NCBI RefSeq assembly: GCF_016745255.1
Contig: NZ_JADOEQ010000018.1
Coordinates: 1-64,000 of the forward strand
Length of the DNA: 64,000 nt
Direction of reading: 5' to 3'
Source of the DNA: Enterococcus sp. BWR-S5
GTDB lineage: Bacteria > Bacillota > Bacilli > Lactobacillales > Enterococcaceae
The translations under genes were made by a program, and so were the position numbers. The notes beneath the pieces were generated by a model, which worked only from the letters and a program-made list of their open reading frames with translations, did not search any database and had not been told where the DNA came from. Below are positions 29,209 through 37,503 of the stretch, one piece after another (the first letter of the stretch is position 1; every line of letters starts with the position of its first letter).

Positions 29209-30171
29209 CTAAACAGCTGTTGATGAGATTTCCGTGCCGATTTTTCCTGATTTGTTAAATGCCTCATAGGCTTCAATCACTTGGTTGCGCTTTTTAACAT
29301 TCAGCTTAATAAAAATATTATGGATATGTGTCTTCACCGTCCCCAACGAAAGAAATATCTCATCGGCGATTTGCTGATTGGATTTGTGCTCCAACAACAA
29401 AATACAGATTTCCTGCTCACGCTGAGTAAACCCGTAGTGACGGCAAAATTGTTGGAATTGCACATCCTCCTTTTCCTCTACGACCTCTTCTATGACTTGC
29501 TCTTCCGTTTTAAAGAAATAGTGCAGCAACAAGAAACAAACAAGCATAGAGAAAATGTCCTCACAAATATTTCGATTATTGATTTTTACATTCAAAAATG
29601 TATATTGATCGACACGGTAAATAACATAGGAATCTTCCAAAAGAATCAATAGACCAAAAAGCATAGAGGATAAACTTATCCATTTCGTATAGAAGTATCT
29701 TGCAGGAGAGAAATCGGTTGTCTTTTTCAAATGATGCCAGCCATATAAACCAAGATACATCAAAAATAGTTGATTTGGTAAATAATAGAGCCAGACCTTT
29801 GTGGCTGAGTTTGCCATTAATGGAACCAACGACATCCAAATCGTCAGGAGTACCACGAAACTGTATTGAAGAAAGGAAGTTTTTCTTTTGAGGAGGTTAT
29901 TAATAATCAGTAAAGAGCAATAAGCATTTACAACATAGATAATTGTTTTGGCGACAGGAATGCTCATAAATGTCTCGTTATAGCTAGAAGCAAAGCTATT
30001 GATGAATTCGGTCATATAAATAATAGCATTATCAAAAATGAAAAAGAGCAGATAAATTGTTACCAGTAAAAAAAGTGTTTGTTTCCGTCGAAGAAAAAAA
30101 TTGATGGATAATGCCATCGCCAACGCATATAAAACGATCAACAGAATATTATATAGGAAGACTGCAATCAT
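29209..30171 (-). CDS. aguR: Membrane-bound LuxR-type regulator of the agmatine deiminase operon
   Basis: A 320-residue one-component regulator. Residues about 1-215 contain six or seven hydrophobic segments, so the sensor is in the membrane. Residues about 245-305 are a LuxR/GerE helix-turn-helix (LTQREQEICILLLEHKSNQQIADEIFLSLGTVKTHIHNI). In E. faecalis, AguR activates the agu operon in response to agmatine. It is divergent from aguB across a 302-base region with a palindrome and a cre-like site. AAAGGGG precedes the start. The topology (membrane N-terminus, cytoplasmic HTH) fits the known AguR. Confidence 0.9.
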   Translation of the reverse strand: MIAVFLYNILLIVLYALAMALSINFFLRRKQTLFLLVTIYLLFFIFDNAIIYMTEFINSFASSYNETFMSIPVAKTIIYVVNAYCSLLIINNLLKRKTSFLQYSFVVLLTIWMSLVPLMANSATKVWLYYLPNQLFLMYLGLYGWHHLKKTTDFSPARYFYTKWISLSSMLFGLLILLEDSYVIYRVDQYTFLNVKINNRNICEDIFSMLVCFLLLHYFFKTEEQVIEEVVEEKEDVQFQQFCRHYGFTQREQEICILLLEHKSNQQIADEIFLSLGTVKTHIHNIFIKLNVKKRNQVIEAYEAFNKSGKIGTEISSTAV

Positions 30172-30369
30172 AAAAAGAAACCCCTTTCATTTAAATGAAC
30201 TAGTTTAAGCGATAAACTTTCTTCAGTACCTTTCATCTACTCAAATTATAACATCAACCTTTTCACTTGGCGAAAAAAATTTCTAAACTTTTTAGCTAAA
30301 CTTTTCTAAACCCTTGATATATCAGTCTTTTTAAAACCTTAAAAATCAAAGCTTTTTTCCTCTTCTTTT

Positions 30370-30383
30370 TGTATACGCTTTCT
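30370..30383. promoter_or_regulatory. cre-like site upstream of aguB
   Basis: TGTATACGCTTTCT matches the CcpA site consensus TGWAANCGNTNWCA at 12 of 14 positions. Catabolite repression of agu genes is known in E. faecalis, so the site is plausible. Confidence 0.45.
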
Positions 30384-30400
30384 TTTTCCGTTTAGGTCAT

Positions 30401-30437
30401 TCAGTTTATCGTAAACTGAGGTAAAAATTCATAGAAT
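30401..30437 (+). promoter_or_regulatory. Promoter of aguBDAC with palindromic activator site
   Basis: A perfect palindrome TCAGTTTA-TCG-TAAACTGA (30401-30419) overlaps the place where a -35 would be, and TAGAAT (30432-30437) is the -10. A missing -35 replaced by a palindrome is typical of an activator-dependent promoter. AguR is the obvious candidate protein. Confidence 0.55.
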
Positions 30438-30473
30438 GAAACTGTAAAAAATATTTCCCTAGGAGGAACAAAC

Positions 30474-31493
30474 ATGAATAAACGCGATTTAATTACAACA
30501 GAAAATTATACGAAGGAGGAAATTTTAGAAATTGTCGATCTTTCATTAAAGATTAAAGCGTGTATCAAAAACAACTATTATCCACCATTATTAAAAAATA
30601 AAACACTGGGTATGATTTTCCAACAATCTTCTACTAGAACAAGAGTTTCATTTGAAACAGCGATGACACAATTAGGTGGTCATGCACAATATTTGGCACC
30701 TGGCCAAATTCAGTTAGGTGGTCATGAAACGATTGAAGATACAAGTCGTGTCCTATCACGCTTAGTAGATATCCTGATGGCTCGTGTGGAACGCCACCAT
30801 AGTGTAAACGACTTGGCAACACATGCCACAATCCCTGTAATCAACGGAATGTCAGATTACAATCATCCAACACAAGAGCTGGGTGACCTTTGTACAATGA
30901 TCGAGCATTTGCCTGAAGGTAAAAAATTGGAAGACTGCAAAGTATCATTTATTGGTGATGCGACACAGGTTTGCTTCTCTTATGCATTAGTGACAACAAA
31001 AATGGGGATGGACTTTGTTCACTTCGGTCCAAAAGGATTCCAGCTAAACGATGACCATAAAGCAAAACTGGATGCGATTTGTAAAGTTTCAGGCGGCAGC
31101 TACACTGTTACAGATGATGAGGATGCAATCATTGGATCTGATTTTGTCTACACAGATGTTTGGTATGGTTTATATGAAGCTGAGCTTTCAGAAGAAGAAC
31201 GTATGCGTACCTTCTATCCTAAATACCAAGTAGATACAGAAATGATGAATAAAGCCGGAAAAAATGCGAAATTCATGCATTGTCTTCCTGCAAGTCGTGG
31301 AGAAGAAGTAACCGATGAAGTGATTGATGGACCAAATTCTATCTGCTTCGATGAAGCCGAAAATCGCCTGACATCTATTCGCGGACTGCTTGTCTATTTG
31401 ATGAATGACTTTGCAGAGAAAAATCCTGTCGATAAAGCGGCTCAGGCGAAAGCAAAAGCTGAGTTAGAGGTTCTTCTGAACACCGTATTATAA
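30474..31493 (+). CDS. aguB: Putrescine carbamoyltransferase
   Basis: Catalyses phosphorolysis of N-carbamoylputrescine to putrescine and carbamoyl phosphate, the second step of the agmatine deiminase pathway. The 339 residues have the carbamoyl-phosphate motif [11 protein letters not shown] and the C-terminal [11 protein letters not shown] motif. The length and the longer C-terminal helical tail ([14 protein letters not shown]) fit putrescine carbamoyltransferase rather than ornithine carbamoyltransferase, and a separate argF is present at 47498. AGGAGG is 8 bases before the ATG. It is the first gene of the operon. Confidence 0.93.
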   Translation: MNKRDLITTENYTKEEILEIVDLSLKIKACIKNNYYPPLLKNKTLGMIFQQSSTRTRVSFETAMTQLGGHAQYLAPGQIQLGGHETIEDTSRVLSRLVDILMARVERHHSVNDLATHATIPVINGMSDYNHPTQELGDLCTMIEHLPEGKKLEDCKVSFIGDATQVCFSYALVTTKMGMDFVHFGPKGFQLNDDHKAKLDAICKVSGGSYTVTDDEDAIIGSDFVYTDVWYGLYEAELSEEERMRTFYPKYQVDTEMMNKAGKNAKFMHCLPASRGEEVTDEVIDGPNSICFDEAENRLTSIRGLLVYLMNDFAEKNPVDKAAQAKAKAELEVLLNTVL

Positions 31494-31509
31494 ACAGCGT
31501 TGTGGTAAG

Positions 31510-31552
31510 AACAGCAGAGAACTATAATCATCATCCCCTCTCTGCTGTTTTT
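31510..31552 (+). terminator. Terminator-like hairpin between aguB and aguD
   Basis: AACAGCAGAGA pairs with TCTCTGCTGTT, followed by a T-run. It lies inside the operon, so it probably acts as a partial terminator that lowers expression of aguD, aguA and aguC relative to aguB. Confidence 0.75.
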
Positions 31553-31586
31553 GCTTCCATGTGACAGAAAAGAAAGGATGTCCAAA

Positions 31587-32948
31587 ATGGAAGGAAAACG
31601 GAAAAAGTTCAGTTTATTTAGTGCTATTTTATCAGTTATATGTGTTGTGTTTGTTGCTGAGGCAGCTGCACCGGTTGCAGCAATCGGAAACTCTCAGTTC
31701 TTTTGGTGGATTTTCCTATTAATCGCTTTCTTGCTCCCATACGGATTGATTTCCTCCGAGTTGGGAACGACGTATATTGGCGATGGCGGAATTTACGACT
31801 GGGTAACCAAAGCCTTTGGTCACCGTTGGGGCTCTCGTGTCTCTTGGTTCTACTGGATTAACTATCCCCTATGGCTTGCTTCTCTGGCTGTTATGTGTCC
31901 GGAACTAATTACCACCATCACCGGCATTGAAGTATCTACATTTGGCGCGGTGATTATTGAGCTGGTGTTCATCTGGATTATTGTCTGGATCAGCTTCTAT
32001 CCTGTCAGCGACAGTATCTGGATTTTAAACGGTGCCGCAATCATTAAAATGCTGTTGGCTTTATTAATTGGCGGTCTTGGTATCTACGGTGCTGTAACCA
32101 AAGGTGTTGCTAACGAGTACACTGTCAGCTCGCTATTACCAAGCTTCGATTTACACAGCTTATCCTTTATTTCAGTTATCATCTTCAATTTACTGGGGTT
32201 TGAAGTTATCTGTACCTTTGCAGATGACATGGAAAATCCAAAGAAACAAATCCCTCAGTCAATCATTGCTGCCGGCATCGTCATTGCTGCTATCTACATC
32301 TTCTCGGCATTCGGGATTAGTGCAGCGATTCCTACAAGTGAAATCAGTACAAGTAGTGGTTTAATGGATAGCTTCAAGCTGTTGACTAATTCTACTTCCG
32401 GATTCTTTATCGGCGCAATGGCATTCTTATTCTTGCTGACACTTTTCGGAAACATGATTTCATGGTCTTTAGGCGTAAACAATACTGCTTGTTATGCTGC
32501 AGAAAATGGCGATATGCCAAAATTTTTCGCACTGCGTAGCAAAAAGAATGGCATGCCTATCGGTTCAGCATTGATGAACGGAATTGTGGCTTCAATTGTT
32601 GTCGTTATTGCACCAATTTTACCAAACCAGGATTTATTCTGGGCATTCTTCTCCTTGAATCTGGTGATGTTCTTGTTATCCTATGTACCGGTCTTTCCTG
32701 CATTTTACAAATTACGGAAAATTGATCCCGACACACCTCGTCCGTTCAAGGTAGGCGGCAGTGATACATTCTTAAAAGTATTAGTTGTTGTTCCAATGGT
32801 TATGATTATTATTTCCCTAATCTTTACGGCAGTTCCATTGCAATTTGATGCAGAATCATTGAATGAACAGCTGCCTATTACAATTGGAACCATTGTTTTT
32901 ATTATCATCGGAGAAGCAATTATCATTATAAAGAAAATCAAAAAATAG
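31587..32948 (+). CDS. aguD: Agmatine/putrescine antiporter, APC family
   Basis: A membrane exchanger (453 residues, about twelve hydrophobic segments) that imports agmatine and exports putrescine, making the pathway self-sustaining. The amino acid-polyamine-organocation family opening is seen in FVAEAAAPVAAIGNSQFFWW. The start was set at ATG 31587, 9 bases after AAAGG; an ATG at 31578 abuts that site. It lies between aguB and aguA, the conserved order. Specificity is inferred from context. Confidence 0.9.
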   Translation: MEGKRKKFSLFSAILSVICVVFVAEAAAPVAAIGNSQFFWWIFLLIAFLLPYGLISSELGTTYIGDGGIYDWVTKAFGHRWGSRVSWFYWINYPLWLASLAVMCPELITTITGIEVSTFGAVIIELVFIWIIVWISFYPVSDSIWILNGAAIIKMLLALLIGGLGIYGAVTKGVANEYTVSSLLPSFDLHSLSFISVIIFNLLGFEVICTFADDMENPKKQIPQSIIAAGIVIAAIYIFSAFGISAAIPTSEISTSSGLMDSFKLLTNSTSGFFIGAMAFLFLLTLFGNMISWSLGVNNTACYAAENGDMPKFFALRSKKNGMPIGSALMNGIVASIVVVIAPILPNQDLFWAFFSLNLVMFLLSYVPVFPAFYKLRKIDPDTPRPFKVGGSDTFLKVLVVVPMVMIIISLIFTAVPLQFDAESLNEQLPITIGTIVFIIIGEAIIIIKKIKK

Positions 32949-32965
32949 AAACGGAGTGTTAAGAC

Positions 32966-34063
32966 ATGGCAAAACGAGTAATGAATACAACACCAAAAGC
33001 AGACGGCTTCCGTATGCCGGCAGAATATGAGCCGCAGGAAAAGGTATGGATGATTTGGCCGGAACGTCCGGACAATTGGCGTGATGGAGGAAAACCGGCA
33101 CAAGAGGCGTTTACGAACGTTGCTAAGGCGATTAGCCGTTTTACCCCAATGAATGTCGTTGTTTCCCGCGAACAGTTCGCTAACTGCCGTCAACAGCTAC
33201 CTGAGGATATTACTGTCTATGAAATGTCTAACAACGATGCTTGGGTTCGTGACTGCGGTCCTTCTTTCCTGATAAACGATCAAGGCGAGCTTCGTGGCGC
33301 GGATTGGGCATTCAATGCTTGGGGTGGCTTGGTAGATGGATTATACTTCCCATGGGATCAGGATGATCTCGTTGCCCGCAAGATTTGTGAAATTGAGCAT
33401 GTGGCTTCTTATCGTACCGATGACTTTGTTTTAGAGGGCGGCTCCTTCCATGTCGATGGTGAAGGAACTGTATTGACGACTGAAATGTGTCTGTTGAGTG
33501 AAGGACGAAATCCTCATATGACCAAAGAAGAAATCGAGCAAAAATTATGTGATTACCTCAACTGTGAAAAAGTACTTTGGCTGAAGGACGGTATCGATCC
33601 TGAAGAAACCAATGGCCACATTGATGACGTTGCTTGCTTTGTTGCACCGGGAGAAGTTGCTTGTATCTATACGGATGATGAAAGCAGTCCTTTTTATGAA
33701 GCAGCACAAGACGGATATAAACGACTAAGTGAAATGACAGATGCAAAAGGTCGCAAATTACGTGTGCATAAAATCTGCTGCCCTATCAATAACGTAACAA
33801 TTAAAGGCAGCTTCAAGATTGATTATGTTGAAGGAACACTTCCACGTGAAGATGGCGATATCTGTATTGCCTCTTATATGAATTTCTTAATTACAAATAA
33901 CGGTGTTATTGTTCCCCAATACGGAGATGAAAATGATGCGTTGGCAATCAAACAGATTCAGGAAATTTTCCCTGATAAAGAAGTGGTTGGCGTAAACACT
34001 GTAGAAGTTGTCTATGGTGGCGGAAACATTCACTGTATTACTCAACAACAGCCTAAACGTTAA
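32966..34063 (+). CDS. aguA: Agmatine deiminase
   Basis: Hydrolyses agmatine to N-carbamoylputrescine and ammonia (365 residues, five-bladed guanidine-deiminase fold). The catalytic cysteine is Cys357 in GGGNIHCITQQQ, the position known for the E. faecalis enzyme. The substrate-binding WVRDCGP, EGGSFHVDGEG and NGHIDDVACF motifs are present. It follows aguD by 17 bases with CGGAG upstream of the ATG. The ammonia produced helps acid tolerance. Confidence 0.97.
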   Translation: MAKRVMNTTPKADGFRMPAEYEPQEKVWMIWPERPDNWRDGGKPAQEAFTNVAKAISRFTPMNVVVSREQFANCRQQLPEDITVYEMSNNDAWVRDCGPSFLINDQGELRGADWAFNAWGGLVDGLYFPWDQDDLVARKICEIEHVASYRTDDFVLEGGSFHVDGEGTVLTTEMCLLSEGRNPHMTKEEIEQKLCDYLNCEKVLWLKDGIDPEETNGHIDDVACFVAPGEVACIYTDDESSPFYEAAQDGYKRLSEMTDAKGRKLRVHKICCPINNVTIKGSFKIDYVEGTLPREDGDICIASYMNFLITNNGVIVPQYGDENDALAIKQIQEIFPDKEVVGVNTVEVVYGGGNIHCITQQQPKR

Positions 34064-34096
34064 AACAATTGGTAAAAATATAAACAAAAACAGCAG

Positions 34097-34131
34097 CTTC
34101 ACGGGATGCTTTTCTACTTCATCCCGTGAAG
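34097..34131. repeat. 12-bp perfect hairpin between aguA and aguC
   Basis: CTTCACGGGATG pairs perfectly with CATCCCGTGAAG. No T-run follows on the plus strand, so it is more likely an mRNA-stabilising or processing stem than a terminator. It sits in the 120-base gap between the two genes. Confidence 0.6.
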
Positions 34132-34183
34132 AAAATTGGTACTCTCAAAATTACTAAAGTACCAACGCTAAAAGGAGGCTTCT

Positions 34184-35122
34184 ATGTCAAGAATTGTTAT
34201 TGCCCTAGGCGGAAACGCATTAGGAAATACACCCCAGGAACAATTGGAACAAATCAACAACTCTGCACCGGCCTTAGTTAACTTAATTAAATTGGGACAT
34301 GAAATCATTATCAGCCACGGAAATGGTCCACAGGTGGGAATGATTGAAAAAGCGTTAAACAAAGCTGCGGATATCGATGACAGTATTGCTCATTTTGAAT
34401 TACCGGAATGTACAGCAATGAGCCAAGGCTACATTGGGTACCACTTGCAAAACTGCATTCTTCGTCAGCTTAGAAAAGAAAATATGCCATGGAATGTTGC
34501 AACCATTGTTACACAGGTTGAAGTTGATCCTAACGATCCGGCATTTAAAAATCCAACAAAACCCATTGGCAGCTTCTACTCAAAAGAACAAGCAGACCAG
34601 CTGCAAGCTGAAAATCCTTCAATGGTCTTTAAAGAGGACTCCGGCAGAGGCTATCGCCAAATGGTGGCCTCTCCTATTCCAATCAATATCGTTGAAGGCA
34701 AATCGATTCTCAATCTATTGAACAATGAGTTTATCGTGATTGCTTGTGGCGGTGGCGGTGTCCCAGTAATCAAAAAAGCAGATGGGGATTACGACGGAAC
34801 ACCAGCTGTTATCGATAAGGACATTGCGTCTGCTAAACTGGCTGACCTTGTGGATGCGGACTACTTCTTCATTTTGACAGCAGTTGACCATGTAGCAATC
34901 CGTTACGGTACACCTGAGCAGGAGAACTTAACAGAAATCAGCGTAGAGCAAGCTCAAAAATATGCGGATGACGGTGAATTTGCTCCTGGAAGTATGCTGC
35001 CTAAGGTTCAGGCAGCAATGGAATTTGCCTCTTCCAAGTCAGGAAGAAGAGCCATTATCGCCTCACTGGAAAAAGCAGCTGATGCCCTAAACGGTTCAAG
35101 CGGTACTGTTATTCGGTCTTAG
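34184..35122 (+). CDS. aguC: Carbamate kinase
   Basis: Transfers phosphate from carbamoyl phosphate to ADP, giving ATP, the energy yield of agmatine catabolism. The 312 residues show the amino-acid-kinase opening IVIALGGNALGN, the HGNGPQVG loop and the C-terminal FAPGSMLPKVQAAMEF, all typical of carbamate kinase. AAAGGAGG stands 7 bases upstream of the ATG. It is the last gene of the operon; the terminator lies at 35266-35309. Confidence 0.95.
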   Translation: MSRIVIALGGNALGNTPQEQLEQINNSAPALVNLIKLGHEIIISHGNGPQVGMIEKALNKAADIDDSIAHFELPECTAMSQGYIGYHLQNCILRQLRKENMPWNVATIVTQVEVDPNDPAFKNPTKPIGSFYSKEQADQLQAENPSMVFKEDSGRGYRQMVASPIPINIVEGKSILNLLNNEFIVIACGGGGVPVIKKADGDYDGTPAVIDKDIASAKLADLVDADYFFILTAVDHVAIRYGTPEQENLTEISVEQAQKYADDGEFAPGSMLPKVQAAMEFASSKSGRRAIIASLEKAADALNGSSGTVIRS

Positions 35123-35159
35123 CAAGTAAGTATCATTAAACATCTACTCCTTATGAAAT

Positions 35160-35245
35160 GATTCAAGTGACAGGCGGTTGCTTCCACCATTCATTTTAAT
35201 GAATGACTACCAAAAAACTAACTACTGTTGCTCTTTCACTTGAAT
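35160..35245. other. Folded 3' region downstream of aguC
   Basis: Outer arms ATTCAAGTGA and TCACTTGAAT enclose an inner CATTCATT/AATGAATG hairpin. The whole could form a multi-stem structure in the 3' untranslated region. No gene is visible in it. Confidence 0.35.
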
Positions 35246-35265
35246 AAAAAGAAAAGCTGATAGTA

Positions 35266-35309
35266 AAAAAGAGTCAGAGACGTTAATCCGCCTCTGACTC
35301 TTTATTTTT
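35266..35309. terminator. Bidirectional terminator
   Basis: AAAGAGTCAGAG pairs with CTCTGACTCTTT with A/T-run flanks. It ends aguC and the convergent small membrane protein gene. Confidence 0.9.
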
Positions 35310-35502
35310 AAAACTTACGTCTTCTGCTAGCATTGCTGCGATCTGAAATCCACTGAACGATTCCGTAAATGATTGCACACGGGATAAGTAAGCGAACAGC
35401 CAACCATAACAGATTTCCGACAATTCCTAAAGCCCAGCCGCCAACGATTAGTACCAACACGATAATTAAGATATTTTTGATTAAACTATTATTTGCAAAC
35501 AT
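35308..35502 (-). CDS. Small membrane protein (64 residues)
   Basis: Two hydrophobic stretches (about residues 8-30 and 32-50) follow a short polar N-terminus (MFANNSL), and the protein ends with a strongly basic tail (SDRSNASRRRKF), so the C-terminus should be cytoplasmic. GGAGG lies 7 bases upstream of ATG 35502; the frame's upstream extension has no signal. No family was recognised. Confidence 0.7.
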   Translation of the reverse strand: MFANNSLIKNILIIVLVLIVGGWALGIVGNLLWLAVRLLIPCAIIYGIVQWISDRSNASRRRKF

Positions 35503-35618
35503 ATTCTTTTCCTCCACTTGTTTTCTTGATAAATTAATCTTAACAGTTCCCAAACAGAATTTCTTCCGCCTCAAGACTGATTATTTCTGTACCTTACGGC
35601 TGAGGTTTGATTCGTCAA

Positions 35619-35658
35619 CCAAAAAATCCGAATCCTTGAAAAAACAAAGGCTCAGATT
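35619..35658 (-). terminator. Terminator downstream of the decayed gene
   Basis: On the minus strand AATCTGAGCCTTTG pairs, with some G-U and mismatches, with CAAGGATTCGGATT and is followed by six T. It marks the end of a former leftward gene whose last codons are at 35697-35837. Confidence 0.6.
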
Positions 35659-35696
35659 CCACCATTCTATCAACAGCAAACCGCTCCCTCACGCAA

Positions 35697-35837
35697 TTAT
35701 TCACGAGGCTTCGTTAAAGTAATCGTTATGCGCTTATCCGTTACAGCATCTTGCAGCACCTGCTCTAGCTCCTTCTAAAAGACACCCTCTCCCTCATCGG
35801 CTGTGTAGTAATTCCCAATTAGAGGAAAATGATAAAA
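35697..35837 (-). pseudogene. 3' remnant of an unidentified gene, with an internal stop
   Basis: A minus-strand frame reads FYHFPLIGNYYTADEGEGVF, then an in-frame TAG (35775-35777), then KELEQVLQDAVTDKRI and a further seven residues to a TAA. Codon choice and amino-acid texture look coding, the true stop is followed by a terminator (35619-35658), and no start or upstream part exists because the next operon's terminator lies directly upstream. I read it as the tail of a deleted gene. The family was not recognised. Confidence 0.5.
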
Positions 35838-35889
35838 CAAAAGAACTAAGACCTTAACCATCAAGGCTTTAGCTCTTAGTTCTCTTTTT
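35833..35889 (-). terminator. Terminator of the carbohydrate operon
   Basis: On the minus strand AGAACTAAGA pairs with TCTTAGTTCT, with an inner CCTTGATGGTTAAGG pairing, followed by TTTTGTTTT. A T-run on the plus strand makes it potentially bidirectional. Confidence 0.8.
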
Positions 35890-35922
35890 CGACCATTTCA
35901 GTTATCGTTTTATGACCTTCAC

Positions 35923-36600
35923 TCAATTTTTGTTCGTCGCTTCAGGCTTATAAAGTTTTCCACTATTCAGATAGATAAGTCCACCCAACAGTGAAGGAGC
36001 AAGCAAATAGCCAAATTGAGGTTTTAACAGCATACAGATAAGAATAAGCACTAGCAGTAAGCCATTGAGCCCTGTTGTATACCATTTTTTAAGGGTGTAA
36101 TAAAGGCTTATTTTATAAATATCTTTGCTGTCAACCAACGGATTTTTGATTTGAAAGTATATGCTATTCAGAAAAATCCCCAGGCCAATTACACCCACAA
36201 CAAACAGCAAAGGACTAATCCACTGAAACCATGGTGTCGCTGCAAAAAATAATAAATCAGTAGCAACAACTACTAAGCAAGCAAGTGCTGTGAGCCAGTA
36301 GACTGTTCCTTTCAACCAAAAGGTATAAATTTGGCTGAAAAAAACTTTAGCCGGTTCACATTCCTTGTTCATAGCAAACTGCTCCAGAGAACCTATCAAG
36401 GCTGCGAAGGCCCCACCAAAGGGCAACGCAGCTAACAGAAAGAACCATACATTACGATAATCTACAGCTAATAAATTGAAGGCTAAGAATAGCGGTAAAT
36501 TCAGCAATGTAAACAATAAATTAAATACGAGCAAATTATACACCCGACGGAATGCTTTCATATAGAGATTATTTTCAAAGGTACGCATTGATTTCATCAT
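35923..36600 (-). CDS. DUF624 (YesL-like) membrane protein
   Basis: A 225-residue protein with about five or six transmembrane segments, of the DUF624 family that typically accompanies ABC importers for plant or host polysaccharide fragments (for example yesL and yteU in Bacillus). The function is unknown; an accessory role in uptake is usually assumed. It follows the second permease by only 6 bases. AGGA lies close to ATG 36600, and a second ATG follows immediately. Last gene of the operon. Confidence 0.8.
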   Translation of the reverse strand: MMKSMRTFENNLYMKAFRRVYNLLVFNLLFTLLNLPLFLAFNLLAVDYRNVWFFLLAALPFGGAFAALIGSLEQFAMNKECEPAKVFFSQIYTFWLKGTVYWLTALACLVVVATDLLFFAATPWFQWISPLLFVVGVIGLGIFLNSIYFQIKNPLVDSKDIYKISLYYTLKKWYTTGLNGLLLVLILICMLLKPQFGYLLAPSLLGGLIYLNSGKLYKPEATNKN

Positions 36601-36606
36601 TTTTTC

Positions 36607-37485
36607 CTACCCCTTCATGCCAGATGTCGCAATACCTTCCACGAAGTATTTCTGCATTGCAAGAAAGACAATCGCTACCGGTAAAATAGACAGAACCGAA
36701 GCAGCCATAATCAAGGCGTACTCAGCATCGTACAGACCGACAAACATTTTCAATCCCAGCTGAATCGTCTTATTTTCAGTAGAAGTCAGATAAATGAAGG
36801 GACCCATGTAATCATTCCAAGTATTCACAAAGGTAATGATTGTTAAACTGGCAATCGCCGGCTTTGTTAACGGCAAGATAATTCTCCGATAAATGCCCCA
36901 TTCCGACAATCCATCAATTCGAGCACTTTCACATAACTCATCTGGAATACTGCTGTAATACTGTTTGAGTAAAAAGACACCAAAAGCGCTAAAGGCCTGT
37001 AACAGAACCAATGACCAGATTGTATCAGTTAAGCCCAGCTTGCGCATCATGATAAATTGAGGAATCATATAGGATTGCCAAGGAACAGCAATCGTTGCAA
37101 TGTAGGCCAGAAATAGAACATCTCTACCTTTGAAGTACATTTTAGAAAAACCATAGGCGGCAAAGCTGCTGGTAAACAGCTGAATCAAGGTAATCAGCAC
37201 ACTTAGAATACCAGTATTCTTAAAGAAGGTCAGCAATGGTACCCGTTCCCAAATCTTCACATAGTTTTCCGGATGCCACTCTTTTGGAATCCATTGGATT
37301 GGAACGGTATAGACATCATTGTTAGCCTTAAAGGATGCTGACACCATCCAAATAAACGGCACTAATGTTATTAAACCCAAGATTGTCAAGCTCACGAACA
37401 AAAGTCCTCTTCTAACAATTCCACTCTTCTTTTTTCGTTGTTTTTCCTGCGTGGTCATCGCTTTTGGTTCTGCAGTCATTTGCAT
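36607..37485 (-). CDS. ABC sugar transporter permease (MalG/LplC type)
   Basis: Inner-membrane permease (292 residues, six hydrophobic segments) of a CUT1 carbohydrate importer. The coupling-helix EAA motif is ELCESARIDGLSEWGIYRRIILPLTKPA. GGAGAGGAG precedes the ATG. It is 18 bases downstream of the partner permease. No ATP-binding protein is in the operon, so a shared ATPase such as MsmX/MsmK is presumably used. Confidence 0.9.
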   Translation of the reverse strand: MQMTAEPKAMTTQEKQRKKKSGIVRRGLLFVSLTILGLITLVPFIWMVSASFKANNDVYTVPIQWIPKEWHPENYVKIWERVPLLTFFKNTGILSVLITLIQLFTSSFAAYGFSKMYFKGRDVLFLAYIATIAVPWQSYMIPQFIMMRKLGLTDTIWSLVLLQAFSAFGVFLLKQYYSSIPDELCESARIDGLSEWGIYRRIILPLTKPAIASLTIITFVNTWNDYMGPFIYLTSTENKTIQLGLKMFVGLYDAEYALIMAASVLSILPVAIVFLAMQKYFVEGIATSGMKG

Positions 37486-37503
37486 CTCGCTCCTCTCCTT
37501 CCA

